Source: Spirochaetaceae bacterium
GTDB lineage: Bacteria > Spirochaetota > Spirochaetia > WTKD01
Assembly (NCBI GenBank): GCA_011524535.1
Contig: WTKD01000001.1
Coordinates: 1-64,000 of the forward strand
DNA length: 64,000 nt
Direction of reading: 5' to 3'
Shown piece after piece: positions 50,565-60,328 of this stretch (the first letter of the stretch is position 1; each line of letters starts with the position of its first letter). The notes under the pieces are model-generated. The model had not been told where the DNA came from. It did no database searches and saw only the letters and a program-made list of their open reading frames with translations. Made by a program: the position numbers and the translations under genes.

Positions 50565-53500
50565 GTGTTTAGTGTTGGAAATTTAGTAGTATTTTCTGTT
50601 GTCCTTATTATCGTTTTTATTTTTCGCAGGTTGGATAATGCGAAAACAAATCCCGAAGTTGTAAAAAAGCGTTTCAATGAGTTGGTGGGTCAGTTAGATG
50701 AAATAGCAGCCCAACAGCGGGAAAAACTCAGAAATCTCAAATTAGAAATCTCTTCTGAACAAAAGACCACGGTCTCATTACTCGAACGTTCAAAAAAACT
50801 GAGTCAAACGGTACTGGACCAAGAACCAAAAATTGTTTCTTTACAAGAAAGACTAAATGAATTTGATTCTCTGCTTCCTCAGCTCATGTCCATGACCGAG
50901 ATTGCTCAAAAGAATATCGTAAATATTCAAAAGGAATCGGAATACATTGATTCGGTAGGCAAAAGGATAAAAATGGCACAGACATCTCTCGGAGCAGTGG
51001 AGACAGAGCTGGAACAGATACATACGCATTTTGATCAGAAAAATCAAAAGCACCTGCAAGAAACAGAAAATCGTGTATTGGCCGCCTCCGAAGCACGGGG
51101 CTCTACATTGCTCTCCTCGATTCAAGATTCTACAGATCAGGCTAGCACCATTTTGGATGATGTTGAAATGACGATGCAGTCTATAGAAGAAAAGGAAGGG
51201 GCTTTGCGGGAATATATTGATGATATTCTTGAAAAAACCGCTGAAAAAATTAGAGAAGAAGCAACAAAGAGTTTCGATGAATCTAGCAAGAGAATGGATG
51301 AGTATGGACAGACCATTGTCGAAAAACACAAAGACACACTTGAAGATGTGGAAAAGAATGTTGCGGTCAATGTCGGAATTATAGAGAATTTGAGCACTGT
51401 CTGTGAAAATAAATTGGTTGAAAGCGAAGAACGTTTCCAGACACTGAAAGAAGCATTAAGTGAGCAATCAGAAAATCTTGGAAAGATATACGAGAAACAG
51501 GCTATGGACCTTTCGGATATGGCAGCCGACAAAGAAAGGGCATTCATACAGTCCATGAAAACGGTTCAGGCAGAATACGAGGAACTTGTGTCCAACACTA
51601 AGGCTTCTTTGTACAATGAAGAAAGAGAAGCACAGTTGGGGTTGCAGGGGGTTGCCAAGGAAATGGAAGAAAATCTCGTTGGTTTGTTGGGTTCCATGCG
51701 CGACACATCGGATGACATAGAGGAAAAGTTCACAGGATTAGTGCAGGGTGCAGAGCAAGACTTGAGTGATCTTCATGAAAAAGTAAAAACTATCGAACAC
51801 GATGCCTTACAAGAACTCGAACATGAATTTCAGGAAAAGCTGAATGTCGTTCAAAAAGATAGAAATAAGGTTATGGCAGATTTTCAGGCGATTCTGGATA
51901 ATCTTCATATCGAAAAGAGCACCATTTCGGATACCGTGGTTACGGAAATGGAAGAATTACGTAAGGTATTGTATGATCGTCAATCTCTGATACAGCGACA
52001 GCTGCTCGAAGACTTTGAAAATTCAAAGCGCAAGGCTGTTCAGGAGGTTCGTGATAAATCTCTAGAAGTATCTGAGGCATTACACAATGTTATTTCTGAG
52101 CAGCAATCCGAGATAGATAAGCAAAACAGAGAAATTCGGAAAGGGTTAGAGCAGTCGCAAGAAAGGTTGCAGGGTTGGAGAGAGGAAGTTAGCACTGAGA
52201 TCGGAAAACAAAGAATCGAAATAGTGAAAGAGATGGAGCAATCGCATGAACGCTTGCAGGATTGGCACAAACAGGTTAATTCCGAGATAGACAAGCGGAA
52301 CGTGGACATCAAGAAAGAGATAGAAGAATCTCAAGAGCAATTGCAGAACTGGCGAGAGCAGGTGAACGCCGAGATGGGAAAGCAGAAAGCCGAGATTTGG
52401 AAGGAGATGGAGCAATCGCAAGAAAAATTGCATCAATGGCAAGAAGAATTCACATCTAATATCACCATGATGGATCAGGTGATTTCTGAAGCAAAACAAA
52501 ATTCTCATCTCCAAGAAGAGGCAATGAAAAAAAATATTGCCACATTTGATGAAAAAATGGATGCGATGCAAAAAGACCTTGAAAAAGCCGGCAGCGATTT
52601 GTCTGAATCCCAAAAAACTCTCTTGATGTTTTCAAAGAGAACCATAGACGAACATATACTCTCCTTAAGTGAAGAAGTGCAGGGGAGGATTCTCTCTTCA
52701 GAACAGGTCTTGAGCGATCAACTAAAAACAAACATGGCTTCGCTGGAAGAAACTCTGTCTTATCGCGTTAAACGTCTTGAGGCTATTCCAGATCAACTCA
52801 ATGAATTCGAAGGGTCATTGAAAGAAGCAGTCAAAAGGACCCATGACGAAGTGAGTGAAAGACTGGTTGAAACGCGATCAAGCATCGAAGAAAAACAGGC
52901 TCAGGTATTAGGTGAACTGGATAGGGTAAAAGAAGCAATGTCGAATGCTGTTGAAGCCCAGCGTCTAGCAATACGAACAAAAGAAGAGGACTTGGCAGGT
53001 GAATTGAGTCAAATTAATGCCAATATTCATGCTAACATCACTACCTTGGACACTCGTTGTGAAGATGCACTGAAAGAACGAGAGTCGGTGTTAAAGGATT
53101 TTGTCACCGATTTAGCAACTCAATTACAGAAATCTCTCGAAGGACAGATAGAAGAGCTAGACAAGACGTTGAAGAATAATACTCAGGAAAGATATCAATC
53201 TACCAAAGCAGAGGTATTCGATACATTGACGGATCTGAGAAACGAAGTAATGGAGTTGCGTAGGAGGAATGACCATTTGATCAGTGAATCCAATGATCAA
53301 ATTCAGCAATACAAAGAACAATTTCACGAACTCATGTCAAAAACAACCATTGATTTTCAGAACTTTTTAAACGAAGGGTTTACGCATAAGGAAACAGAAT
53401 GGAAAAAGAAATTTGCTGAAAGATTCCAGAGTATTACAGATACATTTACGGGACAGGAAGAGCAATTTCTTGAGCGTATCACCAAATTACAAAACGAATT

Positions 53501-54632
53501 GATAACCATTGAGCACCATGTTGAATCACAATTGAATGAATCATCTCGAAAACAGACAGAGTTTTTTGGTGAAATGGAAACAAAAAAGTCGGCGTATTCC
53601 GAAGAATTGCTTACTATAATGCAGGGTATGCGAGATCAATTTGTAGATATACGCACCAGATTTATTGAGCAGTTTACTGCTGAAAGCCAAATGCTTGAAC
53701 GTCAAATAGAAAAACTCGAAAAAAAGCACGATGGTTTTGTCGAACAAACCAAGATTTTTGACAGGGTCGAACAGAGAACCAATGAATTAAAGCGCTTGGT
53801 GGTTGATATACAAAGTGAAATAGAAAATTTGAAGCAAGAACGAAAATGGTTGCTTGATTTGGAAAATCGTCTACAAAAGACAAAGAAAAGTGTACGGGAT
53901 ACCGAACAGCAGATAGGGAAATTCTTGAACGAGAAGCGAAGGGTTGAGCATTTAGAAAAATCGTTTGCAGCATTGATGCAACAGTCTCAGAATATAGATA
54001 TCCGAACACGCGAAGTTGTCGCAAAAAGCGACGATATTGACCGAATTCAATTGTTATTGCGAGACTTGAAAAGTATAGAGACAGAAGTTGATGAGCGCAG
54101 CACGCGCCTTCTTGAAAAGAAAGAACTCATCGACACAACGATAGAAAGTGCCCAGGTAGGATTTAGCAATCTACAGAAATTGGAGAAAGACCTTGAGGCT
54201 TATGGAGAAAAACTTATCGCTGTACCAATGCAGATTGATGATATGCAAAGAGTTCTCGATCGGGTTGAAGACCGTCAAACTACGTTGGAAGAATTGGCAA
54301 AACGTACCGACAAGATGAACGAAGTTTTGCAGGATTCAGAAGATCGAATAAAGAAATTAGAAACAGCAAGAGAATGGCTCGCTCAGGAAGAAACGCGATA
54401 CAGCAACATGAAACGTCAAATTCAAGATCAATTGCAATCATTGAATCATCTAATACAGACAGAGTTGACGGAAGTACACAAAGAAGCGGGGGCGCCCAAT
54501 AATAGCTCTCGAAAAACGGTTATGCAGCTTTCGAAACAGGGATGGAATTCTGATGAAATATCGCGGGTCACAAAGTTGAGCAAGGGTGAAGTCGAGCTCA
54601 TACTCGAAATGACAACAGAATCGATTGGATAA
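50565..54632 (+). CDS. giant membrane-anchored coiled-coil protein (SpiroCoCo type)
   Basis: A 1355-residue protein with one N-terminal membrane helix (VVFSVVLIIVFIFR) followed by almost uninterrupted coiled coil, rich in Glu, Lys, Gln and Leu. NCBI annotates such proteins in spirochaetes as SpiroCoCo family (from memory). Residues ~516-631 hold four tandem 29-residue repeats with a QSQERLQ-W core. The last ~40 residues change character: KTVMQLSKQGWNSDEISRVT ending in LSKGEVELILEM looks like a small helix-turn-helix. Likely a cytoplasmic structural filament linked to the inner membrane; role unproven. GTG start with GGGAGG upstream. grpE follows from its own promoter. Confidence 0.85.
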   Translation: MFSVGNLVVFSVVLIIVFIFRRLDNAKTNPEVVKKRFNELVGQLDEIAAQQREKLRNLKLEISSEQKTTVSLLERSKKLSQTVLDQEPKIVSLQERLNEFDSLLPQLMSMTEIAQKNIVNIQKESEYIDSVGKRIKMAQTSLGAVETELEQIHTHFDQKNQKHLQETENRVLAASEARGSTLLSSIQDSTDQASTILDDVEMTMQSIEEKEGALREYIDDILEKTAEKIREEATKSFDESSKRMDEYGQTIVEKHKDTLEDVEKNVAVNVGIIENLSTVCENKLVESEERFQTLKEALSEQSENLGKIYEKQAMDLSDMAADKERAFIQSMKTVQAEYEELVSNTKASLYNEEREAQLGLQGVAKEMEENLVGLLGSMRDTSDDIEEKFTGLVQGAEQDLSDLHEKVKTIEHDALQELEHEFQEKLNVVQKDRNKVMADFQAILDNLHIEKSTISDTVVTEMEELRKVLYDRQSLIQRQLLEDFENSKRKAVQEVRDKSLEVSEALHNVISEQQSEIDKQNREIRKGLEQSQERLQGWREEVSTEIGKQRIEIVKEMEQSHERLQDWHKQVNSEIDKRNVDIKKEIEESQEQLQNWREQVNAEMGKQKAEIWKEMEQSQEKLHQWQEEFTSNITMMDQVISEAKQNSHLQEEAMKKNIATFDEKMDAMQKDLEKAGSDLSESQKTLLMFSKRTIDEHILSLSEEVQGRILSSEQVLSDQLKTNMASLEETLSYRVKRLEAIPDQLNEFEGSLKEAVKRTHDEVSERLVETRSSIEEKQAQVLGELDRVKEAMSNAVEAQRLAIRTKEEDLAGELSQINANIHANITTLDTRCEDALKERESVLKDFVTDLATQLQKSLEGQIEELDKTLKNNTQERYQSTKAEVFDTLTDLRNEVMELRRRNDHLISESNDQIQQYKEQFHELMSKTTIDFQNFLNEGFTHKETEWKKKFAERFQSITDTFTGQEEQFLERITKLQNELITIEHHVESQLNESSRKQTEFFGEMETKKSAYSEELLTIMQGMRDQFVDIRTRFIEQFTAESQMLERQIEKLEKKHDGFVEQTKIFDRVEQRTNELKRLVVDIQSEIENLKQERKWLLDLENRLQKTKKSVRDTEQQIGKFLNEKRRVEHLEKSFAALMQQSQNIDIRTREVVAKSDDIDRIQLLLRDLKSIETEVDERSTRLLEKKELIDTTIESAQVGFSNLQKLEKDLEAYGEKLIAVPMQIDDMQRVLDRVEDRQTTLEELAKRTDKMNEVLQDSEDRIKKLETAREWLAQEETRYSNMKRQIQDQLQSLNHLIQTELTEVHKEAGAPNNSSRKTVMQLSKQGWNSDEISRVTKLSKGEVELILEMTTESIG

Positions 54633-54635
54633 GCG

Positions 54636-54664
54636 TTGACAATTGTATTAGTATGCGTCACAAT
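54636..54664 (+). promoter_or_regulatory. promoter of grpE-dnaK-dnaJ
   Basis: Perfect TTGACA (54636-54641), 17-bp spacer, CACAAT (54659-54664). No CIRCE inverted repeat (TTAGCACTC-type) or sigma-32-like -10 was seen in the 102-bp gap, so heat control by HrcA at this site is not supported by eye. Confidence 0.55.
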
Positions 54665-54734
54665 ACTATGACTGTTTCGTTGTCAAGGTTTACACAAAAA
54701 CAAAAAATAATATTTATCGAGGAGCAGACCAGTT

Positions 54735-55319
54735 ATGTCTGATGATAAGCAGAGCGGTGTTGAAGAGGAACAGCAAAACGATGCTTCTGTAGAAGAAGAA
54801 GTAGAGCAAATTCAACCCGAAAAGAATGATGTAAATCAAAAATACAGTGAATTACAAGAAAAGTATGTACGTCTGTATGCAGATTTTGAGAACTTCAAGA
54901 AGAGATATGCGACAGAAAGAGAACAAACAATTAAACAGGTGAAGGTAGATTTAGTAATTAGTTTTTTGCCTTGCATTGATGATATTGAGTTAGCGATCGA
55001 TTCAGCAAAATCGCATAAATTGGATTCAGCCCAAATGAGTGAAGGCCTTTCAATGATGCACAAAAAAATGATTTCTATCCTAGAGAATTCTTGGAATATT
55101 CAGCTATTAGGTACCGAGGGGCAAGAATTTGACCCTGTTTATCATGAAGCAATCGGGACAGCAGAAAGCACGGAACATGCAAGTAATTCGGTGCTTCAAG
55201 TCTATCAAAAAGGATATCAACTTCATGATAGAGTCATTAGACCTGCCAAGGTTTTAGTTTCAAAGAAACCAGAAAATGAAAAAAAACAAAAAAGCAGTAT
55301 AGAGGACGTGAAGGAGTAA
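54735..55319 (+). CDS. grpE: nucleotide exchange factor GrpE
   Basis: Co-chaperone releasing ADP from DnaK. The 194 residues include an acidic N-terminal tail, a long helix (YSELQEKYVRLYADFENFKK RYA region, ~32-60) and a C-terminal beta domain with EGQEFDPVYHEAIG and VLQVYQKGYQLHDRVIRPAK, the GrpE signature. AGGAG lies upstream of the ATG. It is 3 bp from dnaK. Confidence 0.95.
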   Translation: MSDDKQSGVEEEQQNDASVEEEVEQIQPEKNDVNQKYSELQEKYVRLYADFENFKKRYATEREQTIKQVKVDLVISFLPCIDDIELAIDSAKSHKLDSAQMSEGLSMMHKKMISILENSWNIQLLGTEGQEFDPVYHEAIGTAESTEHASNSVLQVYQKGYQLHDRVIRPAKVLVSKKPENEKKQKSSIEDVKE

Positions 55320-55322
55320 AAT

Positions 55323-57242
55323 ATGGGAAAGATAATTGGAATAGATTTAGGAACAACAAATAGCTGTATAGCCGTAATGGAAGGTGGTGAGCCAGCTGTA
55401 TTACAAAATGCAGAAGGGCAACGAACGACTCCATCGGTTGTTGCATTTGTAGATAAAAATGATAAGAGAGAGCGATTGGTTGGACAACCTGCGAAAAACC
55501 AAATAGTTACAAACCCTGAAAAAACGGTATATTCGATAAAGCGATTTATGGGGCGCAAGTTTGAAGAGAGTCCAGAAGAGACTCGACTGGTTCCCTATAC
55601 GATTGAGAAGAGTTCACAGGGCTTATCTTCGATCAAAATAGGGTCTGAGTCTTTTTCGCCACCCGAAATTTCTGCCATTATACTTCGCAAAATGAAGCAG
55701 ACAGCGGAAGATTATCTCGGAACAACCGTTAGCGAGGCGGTGATTACGGTTCCAGCATATTTTAATGATGCACAGCGGCAAGCAACCAAGGACGCGGGAA
55801 AAATTGCCGGACTTGAAGTAAAGAGAATTGTAAATGAACCGACGGCTGCGGCCTTGGCCTATGGATTTGGTAAAGATAGTAAAGATGAAAAAATAGCGGT
55901 CTTCGACCTTGGTGGAGGAACATTCGATATATCTATTCTCGAATTGGGTGACGGAGTATTCGAAGTGAAATCTACAAATGGGGATACGCATCTTGGCGGT
56001 GACAACTTTGACCAAGCGCTTATTGATTGGTTAATCGCTGAGTTCAAAAAGGATAGTGCTGTCGACCTCGGTCAAGATCGTATGGCTTTGCAGCGCCTCA
56101 GAGAAGCCGCAGAGAAAGCAAAAAAGGAACTTTCAACGGCTCAATCGACCGACATAAATTTGCCTTTTATTTCTGCAGATTCCTCGGGTCCGAAACATTT
56201 GCAATACACGATTACCCGGGCACGATTCGAACAAATGATTGCTGACCTTGTTGAAAAAACGCGTAAACCCTGCGTGAACGCTTTGAAGGATGCAGGGTTA
56301 TCTGCTAGTGATATTGATCAAGTTATATTGGTAGGGGGTTCAACTCGTATTCCAGCTGTTCAAAGTATTGTTAAAGAAATATTCAAGCGAGATCCGCACA
56401 AAGGTGTGAATCCTGATGAGGTTGTTGCTGTCGGAGCAGCCATCCAAGGTGGTATTCTTGGGGGTGATGTGAAAGACATTTTATTGTTGGATGTAACCCC
56501 CTTGTCCTTGGGTATTGAAACGCTCGGAGGAGTATTCACCAAGCTCATTGGGCGAAATACGACAATCCCAACAAGGAAGAGCCAAATCTTTTCGACCGCT
56601 GCAGATAGCCAAACATCGGTGACGATTCATGTTTTACAAGGAGAAAGAGAAATGGCCACTCAGAACAGGACGCTTGGTCGATTTGAACTGGTTGGTATCC
56701 CGCCCGCCCCGCGAGGAGTTCCGCAGATTGAGGTTGCTTTTGATATCGATGCAAATGGTATTGTTCATGTTTCAGCGAAGGACATGGGGACCGGAAAGGA
56801 ACAAAAAATTAGGATTGAAAGCTCCTCTGGATTGAGCGAAGAAGAAGTAAACCGCATGGTGCGAGATGCTGAGGCACACGCTTCTGAAGATAAAGAACTA
56901 CGTGAAAAAGTAGAAAAGAGAAACGAGGCCGAGACATTAATTTTTAGTGCTGAAAAAACATTAAACGAAAACAAGGAAAAAATTCCTGAAGACGCACGAA
57001 CAAAGTTACAATCAGCGGTTGATGCGACAAAGGAAGCCCTGAAAACAGAAAATTCTGACGAGATACAGAGTAAATCGGAGAGTTTAAAGCAGGTCATATA
57101 CGAGGTTTCAGAGAGTTTGTATAAAGATGCCTCAGCCAATGCAAAACAAGACGCTTCTGGGACCGAGGAACAGGCTAAAACCGATGCAAAAAAACCTCAG
57201 GCAGAAGATGCTGATTATGAAGTTGTTGACGAGGACAAATAG
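55323..57242 (+). CDS. dnaK: chaperone DnaK (Hsp70)
   Basis: ATP-dependent folding chaperone. The nucleotide-binding domain shows [56 protein letters not shown] and [11 protein letters not shown]; the substrate domain shows [20 protein letters not shown] and [20 protein letters not shown]. The lid ends in an Ala/Lys/Glu-rich tail ending with YEVVDEDK. Length of 639 is standard. Flanked by grpE (3 bp) and dnaJ (8 bp). Confidence 0.98.
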   Translation: MGKIIGIDLGTTNSCIAVMEGGEPAVLQNAEGQRTTPSVVAFVDKNDKRERLVGQPAKNQIVTNPEKTVYSIKRFMGRKFEESPEETRLVPYTIEKSSQGLSSIKIGSESFSPPEISAIILRKMKQTAEDYLGTTVSEAVITVPAYFNDAQRQATKDAGKIAGLEVKRIVNEPTAAALAYGFGKDSKDEKIAVFDLGGGTFDISILELGDGVFEVKSTNGDTHLGGDNFDQALIDWLIAEFKKDSAVDLGQDRMALQRLREAAEKAKKELSTAQSTDINLPFISADSSGPKHLQYTITRARFEQMIADLVEKTRKPCVNALKDAGLSASDIDQVILVGGSTRIPAVQSIVKEIFKRDPHKGVNPDEVVAVGAAIQGGILGGDVKDILLLDVTPLSLGIETLGGVFTKLIGRNTTIPTRKSQIFSTAADSQTSVTIHVLQGEREMATQNRTLGRFELVGIPPAPRGVPQIEVAFDIDANGIVHVSAKDMGTGKEQKIRIESSSGLSEEEVNRMVRDAEAHASEDKELREKVEKRNEAETLIFSAEKTLNENKEKIPEDARTKLQSAVDATKEALKTENSDEIQSKSESLKQVIYEVSESLYKDASANAKQDASGTEEQAKTDAKKPQAEDADYEVVDEDK

Positions 57243-57250
57243 CTAGTTTC

Positions 57251-58351
57251 GTGGCAAAACGTAATTATTATGAAGTACTCGGTGTTTCAGAGAGTTCTTC
57301 TCTCGACGAGATAAAAAAGGCGTATAGAAAGGTTGCGGTTGCAAATCATCCAGACCGCAACCCTGGTAACAAAGAAGCTGAAGATCGCTTTAAAGAAGCA
57401 ACCGAGGCCTATGATGTGCTTTCAGATTCCGAAAAAAGACAGCGCTATGATCGGTTTGGATTTGCGGGTGTTGATTCCTCTGGTGGGGGCAGAGCAAGTT
57501 CTGGTTTTGATTTTTCGCATATTTTCAGAGAATTCGGTGATATTTTTGGTAGTGAGAGCATTTTTGAAAGTTTCACTGGTGGTCGTTCCTCTAGAGGGGG
57601 AGACATACAGCGAGAATTGCGACTTGATTTTGTGGTGGCGGTTTTTGGTGGCTCACAGGAAATTCGTTATCAACGTTTGATCACCTGTAGAACATGCAAG
57701 GGCACATGTTCGATGCCTGGATATTCAACAAAGACCTGTAGGACTTGTGCTGGCAGTGGACAAGTTCGCCAGAATTCTGGTTTCTTTTCAATCGCAACGG
57801 TCTGTCCCACCTGCAGAGGAGACGGAGTTGAATTGGAACGCGCTTGTAATGCCTGCGCAGGAAGAGGATCAGAAGAGCAAACTCGTAAGTTGAGAATCAC
57901 CATACCAAAGGGAGTAGAATCAGGGAAAACAATTGTGTTGGCGGAGGAAGGTAATCAGATAGGGAATAATGCTGCGGGAGATCTTTACCTCGTAGTTCGT
58001 GTTAGCCAGCACAAGTATTTTTTTCGAAAAGGCTACGATCTGTACTCTGTGATAGCTATTTCGGTGACTCAGGCGGTTTTGGGTTCAGAAGTGACCGTTG
58101 ATGCTTTAGATGGTGAAACGATGCGACTGAAAGTTCCTGCTGGAACGTATCAAGGAAAGGTATTACGCGTTAGGAGTAAAGGTGTTCCGACGGCTTCGTT
58201 TGCGAACAACCGTGGGAATTGGTACATCACTATACAGATTCGATTGCCAAAAAAACTAAGCAAACAAGCACAGCAGCATTGGCAAGAGCTATCAAAGCTA
58301 CCAGAATACAATGAAACCATCGAGTCAATTCCCCTTTCAGACCTCGAATAA
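57251..58351 (+). CDS. dnaJ: chaperone DnaJ (Hsp40)
   Basis: Stimulates DnaK ATPase and delivers clients. J domain (residues 1-70) with [20 protein letters not shown] and the HPD tripeptide in [10 protein letters not shown]; Gly/Phe-rich region (~75-120); four zinc-binding repeats [24 protein letters not shown] and CNACAGRG; C-terminal substrate domain with [15 protein letters not shown]. The first zinc repeat ends in Cys rather than Gly. Starts with GTG and lacks a strong ribosome binding site, so coupling to dnaK is likely. Its 3' end overlaps the next gene by 41 bp. Confidence 0.96.
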   Translation: MAKRNYYEVLGVSESSSLDEIKKAYRKVAVANHPDRNPGNKEAEDRFKEATEAYDVLSDSEKRQRYDRFGFAGVDSSGGGRASSGFDFSHIFREFGDIFGSESIFESFTGGRSSRGGDIQRELRLDFVVAVFGGSQEIRYQRLITCRTCKGTCSMPGYSTKTCRTCAGSGQVRQNSGFFSIATVCPTCRGDGVELERACNACAGRGSEEQTRKLRITIPKGVESGKTIVLAEEGNQIGNNAAGDLYLVVRVSQHKYFFRKGYDLYSVIAISVTQAVLGSEVTVDALDGETMRLKVPAGTYQGKVLRVRSKGVPTASFANNRGNWYITIQIRLPKKLSKQAQQHWQELSKLPEYNETIESIPLSDLE

Positions 58352-59045
58352 ATCTCGAATATTTGTAGGGCAGGTACATCCTGCCTGCCTAGCAATTCAT
58401 ATGGGGCATGCTCGCTGTTTGTTTCACATGAGTAGCGTTCCTTCGGTCGTGTTTTCTCTTGCAAAAGAAAAAGACATCAGATTGGTTCCAACCGATTCAG
58501 AGACCCTCTACAAAATGGACAACAAATCCAGGCATTTCTTATTGGAATGTACTGTACCCACCGGGCTTCCTCTACAACAAGTAGATTTGCGTCGCACGAA
58601 GAGAATCGTTTTACTGGATCATATTGTGGACCCTCACAATATTGGAGCAATTTTCAGGACTGCGGCTGAATTTTCCATTGACCTCTTGCTTATACCAAAA
58701 AAACGTTCTGGAGGCATCACGCAAACTGTTTGTACGGTCTCAACGGGAGCGGTGTTTGTGCAACCATTTTCTTATGTGCAAGGTTCTATACAATTGTTGA
58801 AATGGTTGGGAAAAGAGGGATTTACCATTGTTGGTACTGCGATGTCTGGACATAATATGCGTTCATATGCCTTCGATGAGCGAACGGTTCTTGTTTTGGG
58901 AAATGAAGGGAAGGGGATATCAGATTCAGTTTTGAAATACTGTCATCATACGGTGTCTATTCCAACCACCAACAAGGTTGATTCTTTGAACGTCTCGGTG
59001 GCCGCAGGAATATTCATGTATGGAATGTCAGCAAGCAGGGATTAA
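58311..59045 (+). CDS. TrmH/SpoU family RNA 2'-O-methyltransferase
   Basis: Knotted SPOUT methyltransferase of 244 residues. Motif 1 is [20 protein letters not shown], motif 2 is [16 protein letters not shown], and motif 3 [15 protein letters not shown] with the AdoMet-knot Asn. The N-terminal ~70 residues form an L7Ae-like substrate-binding domain, as in RlmB (23S G2251). The target RNA cannot be set by eye. It starts within dnaJ (41-bp overlap), so it belongs to the chaperone operon. Confidence 0.9.
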   Translation: MKPSSQFPFQTSNKSRIFVGQVHPACLAIHMGHARCLFHMSSVPSVVFSLAKEKDIRLVPTDSETLYKMDNKSRHFLLECTVPTGLPLQQVDLRRTKRIVLLDHIVDPHNIGAIFRTAAEFSIDLLLIPKKRSGGITQTVCTVSTGAVFVQPFSYVQGSIQLLKWLGKEGFTIVGTAMSGHNMRSYAFDERTVLVLGNEGKGISDSVLKYCHHTVSIPTTNKVDSLNVSVAAGIFMYGMSASRD

Positions 59046-59234
59046 ATCTTGGTTTTGCGAAGCCAGATTTTGACAATGTTTCTGCTTTCTTGTTTTCAAA
59101 GATAGAGTCAAAAGTCTCGATATATTTGGATGAAAGGTAATTGCGCAACTAGAAACGCAAGGATTGCATGGTTGGTTTTAACTGGTCCGCGGGATGTCTC
59201 TTTTTCTATAAGAGGGCGTTACTCAAAGCTGTTC

Positions 59235-60008
59235 TCACACGGACACGTCAAAGAATTTTTCGCTGTTTAAGAAAACCTGCTCTGTGAATTCCTCGAGGTC
59301 TTCGTTTCTTAACTTAGCGATGCTCTCTGCGGTGTCGATAAGGTATGCAGGACGGTTTCTCTTTCCATGCCTCTTAGATGGCGGTATGAATGGAGTTTCA
59401 CTCTCAATAAGAATCCTTTCGATAGGCAAATTAGTCGCGGTTTCGTGGAGGTGGCGAGCATTTCTGTATGTGACGCTTCCAGCAAAAGAATACATAACAT
59501 TTAAATCAAGAGTTTTTTTTGCGAACTCCCAGTTTTCTGAATAGCAATGAAAAACGACCCCGCGAGGAGGAATACGTTCTAGTAAAATTTTTAGAATATC
59601 TTCACCTGCTTCGCGATTGTGTAAGACGACGGGAAGATCGAGTTCTCTCGCTATATCGAGTTGTTGCATGAATAGTTCAATTTGTTCACGCTTGTTGCCG
59701 TATTTTCTGTAATAATCTAAGCCCGTTTCACCAATTGCGACAACACCTTTGCGGTTTGCGATATGCGCAAGTCTCTCTTGCCAATTTGGAGGCAGTTCTT
59801 CAACAGCTGAAGGAGAAATACCTACAGAATAGAATACCGATTTTTCAGATTGTAAGTCTTCAAAAGTTTTTTCAAAGGTATCAATGTTGCTGCATATAGT
59901 AACTATTGCATGAACATTGCTCTTTTTTGCCTCGCGAATAGCAATAAGCTGTTCTATTGGATCGTCGTCAATCAAACTTATATGTGCGTGTGTGTCAAAT
60001 AGTCTCAT
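59235..60008 (-). CDS. tatD: TatD family metal-dependent deoxyribonuclease/hydrolase
   Basis: The 257-residue TIM-barrel hydrolase shows LFDTHAHISL (metal-binding HxH), VAIGETGLDYYRKYGNKREQ, PVVLHNREA, GVVFHCYSENWEFAK and ILIESETPFIPP, the TatD signature set. Motif 3 reads ESETPFIPP where most TatD proteins have ETDAPYLAP; the usual Asp is replaced by Glu. Likely a 3'-5' DNA exonuclease or quality-control enzyme. Stands alone on the minus strand. Confidence 0.92.
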   Translation of the reverse strand: MRLFDTHAHISLIDDDPIEQLIAIREAKKSNVHAIVTICSNIDTFEKTFEDLQSEKSVFYSVGISPSAVEELPPNWQERLAHIANRKGVVAIGETGLDYYRKYGNKREQIELFMQQLDIARELDLPVVLHNREAGEDILKILLERIPPRGVVFHCYSENWEFAKKTLDLNVMYSFAGSVTYRNARHLHETATNLPIERILIESETPFIPPSKRHGKRNRPAYLIDTAESIAKLRNEDLEEFTEQVFLNSEKFFDVSV

Positions 60009-60328
60009 AACATTGTTATTCCATGTGTATGGCGTTTACTATGTTGTAAAGTATTCACTTTTTGCTATCGTTAGTAAAGAACATTTGCCAAGAAGAATGG
60101 CTAAAAATGTAAGAAAAAGCAAAATCCAGTATTATCTTGTACTGGTACGTATGAATATAGATTTACAAATTACAATAAACATTATTTTTAAAAAAGAAAA
60201 AGTGAATAATGAGAGAGGGTGATGACCATTCGATAAGAGAGAACAGGTGTTATGTGTAATTCTTGTCCGGCTTGATTTATTGACATAGAAATCTAATCGA
60301 TGATATCCTTAATAGGAGCTGTAAGACG
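60009..60328. other. intergenic region with one doubtful small ORF
   Basis: The 320-bp gap holds a promoter for the M23 gene (60280-60309) and a 41-codon plus-strand frame at 60097-60222 (starting MAKNVRKSKIQYYL), preceded by an AAGAAG-like site. The peptide is basic and hydrophobic but unrecognised, and could be chance. Nothing else was seen. Confidence 0.4.
60280..60309 (+). promoter_or_regulatory. sigma-70 promoter of the M23-bactofilin operon
   Basis: Perfect TTGACA (60280-60285), 18-bp spacer, TATCCT (60304-60309). AGGAG lies about 10 nt before the GTG start at 60329, so the leader is very short. Confidence 0.65.

Noticed and set aside
54632-54735. CIRCE heat-shock operator before grpE
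   Set aside because: Looked for TTAGCACTC-N9-GAGTGCTAA; no such inverted repeat is present in the gap.
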